Source: Isoetes taiwanensis
Lineage: Eukaryota > Streptophyta > Lycopodiopsida > Isoetales > Isoetaceae
Length of the DNA stretch: 64,000 bases
NCBI GenBank assembly: GCA_021234155.1
Contig: JAJEKV010000003.1
Coordinates: 31,049,166 to 31,113,165 of the forward strand
Reading direction: 5' to 3'
The translations under genes were made by a program, and so were the position numbers. The notes beneath the pieces were generated by a model. The model was given only the letters and a program-made list of their open reading frames with translations, was not told the DNA's origin and did not search any database. Within the stretch, counting starts at the first letter, position 1, and every line of letters begins with the position of its first letter. Of the stretch, positions 58,061 through 64,000 are shown one piece after another.

Positions 58061-59433
58061 ACCTTGTTAATTTGGGATTATCCGGCTTGGCAGAAAATTT
58101 TTTGGAATTTAATTTAAACGATTTCACTATGATTTTAGAAGTTTTGACAGCCGGAAAGAAATCTCGATTCTCCAAAAATCGAGAAAGAATTTGGCTCTAG
58201 AATGTATTTTCCCCTTTTACTCCACGAATCTGCATGCACGAATCTGGATAGCATGCACAAACGCACCGCCTATCTTGCCGAATGTCTTCATCTAATGCTT
58301 TGATTTCTCCTGATTGTCACCAGATGGCCGTAAACTTATTAGGTTTGCTCACAAGCATGAGGTATGCTACAACCTTTGTGTTTCAGGTAGACTCATTTTC
58401 GTATTTGTTGTAAGAGTCTGGATGCCTTTGATTTTGTCTGGGATTAGGCACATAAGTTAAATAATCTCCTCACAGCCTTTTCCAAAGCATTTGTTCTGGT
58501 GCGTCATGGAAGTATTCTTAGCAGAAGCTTGGATTGCCACGTAGAATATACTTTGGGGTTTCAAGAGCCGTGAATATCTATTTTATTGATGTTGTCTTAT
58601 GAATTATAGTTTCCATCTGCTATCTGATAATTTTGCCTAATAATCCTATCATATAACTCTGCAGTGATTCTTCGGCCTTCCTGCTATAAATTCTAAGTTG
58701 TTATCCTCTATACATCTTTAATGGCTGCACAAAAACAGGAGAAGCTGTAATAGGAGATGGTATCTACATGTGCAAATCATGTCATTGTGCATTAGGTAGG
58801 TAGATGGAAGAAAGAAGGGAACATTTGAAGAGAATGATTCGTTTTATCAACACTGCTAGAGACTTCTAGGGCCCATGAGTTCAATTAATGGCAATATGCC
58901 AATGGGCAGCATGTTGTATAAGTAGATCACAATTATTTGCATTAGCTTCATAGAGTAGAGCACCCATATTATCATCTGTATTATAGCATTTGGTTTGGAC
59001 AGCATAATATAAAATATGGACTATTAGATGCTGATGCACCATGTTCTGATGTCCCCTCTTCTTGCTGATGCTATTGTTCATGCATGGATGTCTTTGGACT
59101 TACCTCACTGTTGTATTTGGATGTCTGCTAAGATTGTGGGGACAAAAAGGACCTGCATGTATATGATCTTACAAAAAGCCACCGAACTGAAAAAGAAGTG
59201 GCATCAAATAGAATTCGTCTAGGATTAAAGTGCCATATTACAAGCTTTTGAGAACTCTTTTTCTAATGCCACACTGGCCTGATCGATAGCATGTACTCAG
59301 AGGTAATGGGATCTGTGTGTTAACTTAAGGTTATGGGTTCTGTAATGTTTTATTAGCTCCTTAAGGTCAAGGTTAAGGTTTTGTTTTTGCTCTATGATCC
59401 TATCATTTTCTAATTTCTTTTGTTATATTGCAG
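58061..59433. other. No intact gene; possible introns of the Lifeguard copy
   Basis: This lies upstream of the Lifeguard exons in the same orientation. I did not find its N-terminal exons. No other element was recognised. Confidence 0.4.
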
Positions 59434-59880
59434 TACTATGCCCATTATACTGTTACAAACAGAATCATCCAATCGACCTTCTTCTTTTGGGCTTATTTAT
59501 TCGGCTTCGAAAAAAGGATATGATTTCAGCTTCTTGGGGCCAATGCTTCTTGTATCACTGATAGTATTCATAGTATGGGGTTTTGTTCAGGTAAATTGTT
59601 TGCTGGTTTCTATCTTGATATGTGATCCTACTACAATTATATTATCTAATATCTTGCATGTGATCTGCAGTCATTCTTTCCAATTGTATCACTTGCAGTC
59701 AACATATATTCTGGACTTGGGGCCATTATCTTCAGTGCGTATATTGTTTGTGACACGAACAATCTTATCAAGTGTGTCTCCTATGATGATTATATATGGG
59801 CCTCTATATCTCTTTATCTTGACATCTTGAATCTCTTCCTAACGCTTCTGCAACTCCTCAGAGGAATGGATTCAAATTGA
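59434..59880 (+). pseudogene. LFG: Lifeguard/BI-1-like (TMBIM family) gene copy with internal deletion
   Basis: The last exon (59671-59880) is intact and reads NIYSGLGAIIFSAYIVCDTN, SYDDYIWASISLYLDILNLF and LLQLLRGMDSN, the hallmark C-terminus of Lifeguard ER/Golgi membrane proteins. The preceding exon (59434-59590) starts as CPLYCYKQNHPIDLLLLGLF in one frame. It then jumps to ASKKGYDFSFLGPMLL in another. In relatives roughly 40 residues, including membrane helices, separate these two segments. The deletion plus frameshift makes it a pseudogene. Both splice junctions (CAG|GTAAAT, CTGCAG) are still good. It is in the same sense as the Helitron end at 63741, consistent with capture. Confidence 0.85.
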
Positions 59881-60047
59881 GAAGATCTTCAATACAGCTG
59901 GCATAAGATATGTGGACTGAAAGAACTGTTTCATTTTACAGCTGGGTATTGGCAGCTGAGGTTTTTCCTTTGGTGCAGGGATAGAATAGGTCCTATGAAT
60001 GCTTAAATAAATGCATGCTTAGGGCTAAGGTCTACATGTGCTCTATT

Positions 60048-60369
60048 GGGTAAAAGCATGTTAGGGTGTCCCTTAAAAAGTATTATTTAGTGACTAAAAA
60101 GGTACCTAAAAAGGTAGCCAGGACTGGGTACTGGGTACCTGTATAATATCTCAATATAAGGTATGTTTTAGAACTTTTTATATATATATTGATCTCCGAT
60201 AGCATTATCTTTATCTTAACTTTGAATATTACCATGTCCTTGACTTTTATTTTGGATTTTTGTATTAGTTTTAATGAAAAGAAAAATGAGAAAGTACCCA
60301 GTTCAGAAGTACCTAGTGTATGTACTTTTGCAGGTTCCAAAAGTGGTACACCCTAACATGCTTTTACCC
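60048..60369. mobile_element. MITE, 322 bp, with 22-bp perfect terminal inverted repeats
   Basis: The left end GGGTAAAAGCATGTTAGGGTGT (60048-60069) is the exact reverse complement of 60348-60369. TATT flanks both sides as a probable 4-bp target duplication. The interior holds repeated GGTACCT motifs and no coding capacity. The superfamily is not clear from the ends. Confidence 0.88.
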
Positions 60370-61636
60370 TATTGCTCATTGACAATTCGTGAATATGTTG
60401 TGCATGCTTTGTGATAGACATGCATATGGTCTGCTGCTTGCTTTGTGCTTTTCATGTCTGAAGGTAGAACATATTAGACGAGCTTTTCATCTTAGTATCG
60501 CACTTATTAACTGTCTTCTGCAGGATCTCACACAAGTAAGGAGAAGTACAGGCGGGCATGTTCAAAAGAAGTTATAAGTCGTCAATAGATTTCTATTTTG
60601 CACAGTCCAAACAGCGAAAATGTAGAATGCAAGAGGTATTTCATATCTGTCCTGAACAGGCACTACAAAAGTTCGTGAATAGGCAGTACAAAAGTGTATG
60701 CATATGTTTTTGTTATTGTTTTATGTAGCTAGCTGTGATTTACTGTGTTCTTATAATTGTGGTTCTTTAATACCTAAGAAAGACCTATATTTTGTGCCTT
60801 GCATATTACATGTATGCTTGAGTTCAACAGGTACTTGATCTTTTTCAGTCATAACTTTCAGTTAGTACTCAGACTTAACGTCACCTACTAAAGGTGTTAC
60901 TTTAAGACTTAAAATTTTCCAACGGCGTCGGGCTCTAATATTTAGAGAAATAGCTGATGAAAGAACTGAAATAAGTTATGTTTATATCAGGATATTGCTT
61001 GAATCAACCATGTTGCAACGACTCTTCCATCTTTGACTACTGAAAGACTTTAATTAATCTTGATTATTTATGACTATCTGGCCTGTGTAGATGCAGCAGT
61101 CACTATTCTGTTTATCTGTAGGCCCATCTACCTTATTACATATTCTCTCTACCTATTTTGGTTGGTCTTTGCTGTATAGCAGGTACAACATGACCTGAGC
61201 TACTTTTAGGAAACAATTATTATGATGTTTGTAACAATTAAAATCTTTTTTACGTTAGGGACCTCTTCCTTGCCTTTGTATGGAGTAAGAGGTTGTAATT
61301 CCAATCTTAGGCAGAGCATTTAGGCAGCGGAGTGTTATATGTAAAACATCATGCATGATGCACATTATTATTTTCATATCAATTGCCGTCCTCTGTTGTC
61401 ATTTTTCCTCATGTTTACCAGTTGTTTAGTGGGTTGTGCTTGATAACGGAGATGATTTATAAGCTATTCAATATACCTTTGAATCATTTATGGGAGCAGC
61501 GTAAACACGTATGCAACTTGCACAAATCCTCATCCAATCATTTCTGTGAGGAGATCTCCCTTTAGATATTTCTATTTGATGAGATGGGTTGTTTTTTTAT
61601 TTGTAGACAACTTTATAGAGCATAGGTACAATGCTC
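60370..61636. other. No gene recognised
   Basis: AT-rich sequence with short frames only. No repeat or element end was identified. Confidence 0.45.
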
Positions 61637-61762
61637 ACGGTGCCTTCGATATAAATCTGGACAGTTGCAAAGTTCTGACATAACCATTTGCACCAACTTA
61701 CGGTGCCTTCAATATAAATCTGGACAGTTGCAAGGTTCTGATATAACCATTTGCACCAACTT
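61637..61762. repeat. 63-bp tandem duplication
   Basis: Units 61637-61699 and 61700-61762 share ACGGTGCCTTCRATATAAAT and the following bases, with three or four differences. Confidence 0.93.
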
Positions 61763-63713
61763 GCTAGATTGACGGATCTGAATTCTTTGAAGCAGAGACA
61801 TGCATTTAACTTTCATGTGTTTATGTGTTAATATGAGGGTCGGATCTTTAATGTTAGTTGTTGGACTTCAAATGTGGACAGGTAAAAAGCAAATTTCAAG
61901 GTTGTTTGAGCATTTTGGAGCTGTCTTTGAAGTGGATTTAGATGCCATTTGTGGTCCTCAGAATACATTTTCAAATTCGAGTGCTCCATAGCCACATGCG
62001 CTCAGGCATTTTTTATTTTGGAGTGCTCCATGGCTGGCTCGCTATTGCTCCATGCTTTGGCCTTTGCTCCATGCTTTGGCATTTGCCATCCAGGTTACAT
62101 ATTGAAGGACTCCGAGTGACAACTTAATAAATTCATAGCCTGACAGAAACGCATAGATCTGAATTCCCTCGAAGGAATATATCCCTTGGTGTCAAACACC
62201 ATGTTATCAGAGGACCATATGCAGATCGTAGTGAGGACCGTGTGCAGAATCTAGAAGCCCCACTTACTGATCAGTTTCCCTCTCTGTAATAAAATGTTTT
62301 AGTTGCCTACTTCCTGCGTCTAAAAAATTAATTGTTGCAATAAAAAGATGGCAGATATGGCAGTATAGCAGGTTTCATCCTCTTGCCATTATTTAGCAAG
62401 CATCAATCTCATGTCTCACTTGGGTCTTGATTTGGGATCCAATTTGTGTCTCATATACTTATTTCATTCATTTGTACATTATCAAATTATTTCCTTGATG
62501 TGAAATGACTATTTCTGTTCTACAGTATCTATTTTGTTTATATTGAGCATTTTGCCGTAGACATGTACATGTTTAGTATGTCCGCTCATTAGGAGTGTAA
62601 ACAAAGATGCAGAAATTACAATTCTCAATAAGAAAAACATGTTTTCATTTGTGCATCAAGCATCTTTTTATTGATGCCTCCGAAAGCCCGTTCACATAGA
62701 GAAGAGTCTATTCAAGCTGCTTTACTCATGCAGCGATAGCATTTGTTCAACTTATTACTCATGCAAGAATGACATTTGTCTTCTCCAATATTTAGCTACT
62801 GAGACAGACCTCTTCCATATATAACCAACAAGCAAGCATTTTGGTATTCATACATCCCCTTTTTTTTTTTTTTTGCAAGATATTCATACATCCTTGCCTA
62901 CATTACATGTTCTAGCTAAAGCCCGACAATTTCCCAAAACTCCTGGAATTGCAGGAAAACTAGCTTGGAAAAAAATCCAAAATGTTTTTCTCGATACCGA
63001 AAAATCCAAATTTAAACATTAGATATTGGTAAGTGACTTGCATACTATATCAAGCTTCTTGCAGCTTTTGGCTAAAGAGAACTCATAATAGCTAGGCTAG
63101 ATCATGACACATGCGTAATTTGCACGTGGCATGTAGCATTATTCCCGTTGATGAAAATCATAATAGTTCATGAATGAGCACAAGTCGATTTCAATATCAA
63201 GAACCTAGCGTTGCAAGTAGTTATTCTCACTATCCTACCAGAATTAACAATGTGGCTTAACACTATCCTCTAATAAGTTTTGTATCTCATGTATTTCTGC
63301 AGGCCCATTAAATCCAATATATACCCTCGAACATTGCTTAGAATCCACTTACTAATATGAATGAAAAGTGTGTAGGCATTTATCTCCGTCCCTACTTTCC
63401 ATTCTTCTTGCTTATTGACTTCAAAATAGAAGCAGCCCTGCCTTAAGATATAAAACGACATTTAATTACATGAAACATATGCATTCCTCTTGCAGAAACA
63501 TGTCAAACCAAAAGTTTGAATCATATTTATGACATAATATGTTTCTACACCATGAACACCATAAAGATGTTTTCATTCACACACTGTTTAACTAGCACAA
63601 AACTATACAGAACTCCATGATGTATATTTGAAACCAATTCTATTCCCCATCTAACAATTTCTATTTCTATGCTGACGTAACTTACATATAGCATACTTCC
63701 AAATTGCAACTAA
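61763..63713. other. No gene recognised
   Basis: A + stretch at 61878-61963 (KKQISRLFEHFGAVFEVDLD) is exon-like but unassigned. A poly-T tract lies at about 62860-62875. The rest is AT-rich. Confidence 0.4.
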
Positions 63714-63741
63714 GCCCGGCAACGCCGGGCACCATAACTAG
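63714..63741 (+). mobile_element. Helitron 3' terminus (+ strand)
   Basis: GCCCGGC-AAC-GCCGGGC (63714-63730) is followed by ACCATAACTAG ending at 63741, then T. It matches the - strand terminus at 53578-53605, with compensated stem changes (CAGC/GCTG against CGGC/GCCG). The element extends leftward from here. Confidence 0.88.
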
Positions 63742-64000
63742 TATAATTAGATTAGGGTTTTGACAACCACTAAATTTGTTTTCCTTCTATTTCTAGCCCC
63801 GACCTTCTCTTTGCTCCATCAATTTCACAGCTCTAATCCATCACTTGTTCTAATTATTTCCTCTTTTGACTACTCTTCAAATTTGATCATGAAAGAGGAA
63901 TAAGAGGAAGGAGGAAAGGTTATGTGGTTCTTTGGCAGAGATTGAGGTACTTTTCTTCCATATTTAGTTTCTTGTCTTGATTTTTATCTCTATACATCTA

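Noticed and set aside
61878-61963. RRM-like exon (SRLFEHFGAVFEVDLD)
   Set aside because: Too short to assign, no RNP1 motif and the flanking splice phase does not fit.

Overview
The window is plant nuclear DNA from a TE-rich genome. Coding exons are short and spliced, with mostly GT-AG introns and one GC-AG intron. Mobile DNA includes Ty1/Copia, LINE, Helitron, SINE-like and MITE-like elements. A fern or another early-diverging land plant is plausible, but no sequence here fixes the species.

Only two host protein-coding loci look functional. At the left edge are the last two exons of an atypical chloroplast thioredoxin (ACHT type, + strand, 1008-1380). In the centre, a complete 13-exon alpha/beta-hydrolase gene of 365 codons lies on the - strand (28033 down to 24935). 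Its Ser-Asp-His triad is readable and every exon junction keeps the reading frame. Everything else is mobile elements, broken gene copies, simple or tandem repeats, or sequence I could not assign.

Layout. 1-4.9 kb: thioredoxin 3' end, a degenerate repeat array and uncertain - strand exons. 4.88-10.0 kb: a complete Copia insertion (181-bp LTRs, 5-bp target duplication AAGAT, PBS and PPT) with frame-broken gag and pol. 10.1-13.4 kb: tRNA-like SINE promoters and repeat arrays. 13.5-15.3 kb: a possible miniature LTR element. 16.9-18.8 kb: direct repeats and the first copy of a structured motif. 19.9-22.3 kb: a Helitron relic and unassigned exons. 24.9-28.0 kb: the hydrolase. 30.4-33.6 kb: a LINE. 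33.6-37.4 kb: an unassigned reading frame and a C2H2 zinc-finger pseudogene. 37.4-41.6 kb: a decayed but recognisable Helitron with spliced N-terminus, Rep and helicase. 41.5-46.0 kb: three more copies of the structured motif, a GA microsatellite and repeats. 47-49.5 kb: a long palindrome and a Cys/His-rich pseudogene. 53.6-63.7 kb: a segment bounded by two outward-facing Helitron 3' ends of one family, holding a Lifeguard (TMBIM) pseudogene, a second broken gene fragment, a SINE and a MITE.

The most unusual signals are two. One is a nested, GGTTTT/AAAACC-cored hairpin present four times, whose outer stem differs in sequence but stays paired in three copies. The other is the pair of opposed Helitron 3' termini whose inner gene fragments each lie in the sense of the nearer terminus.
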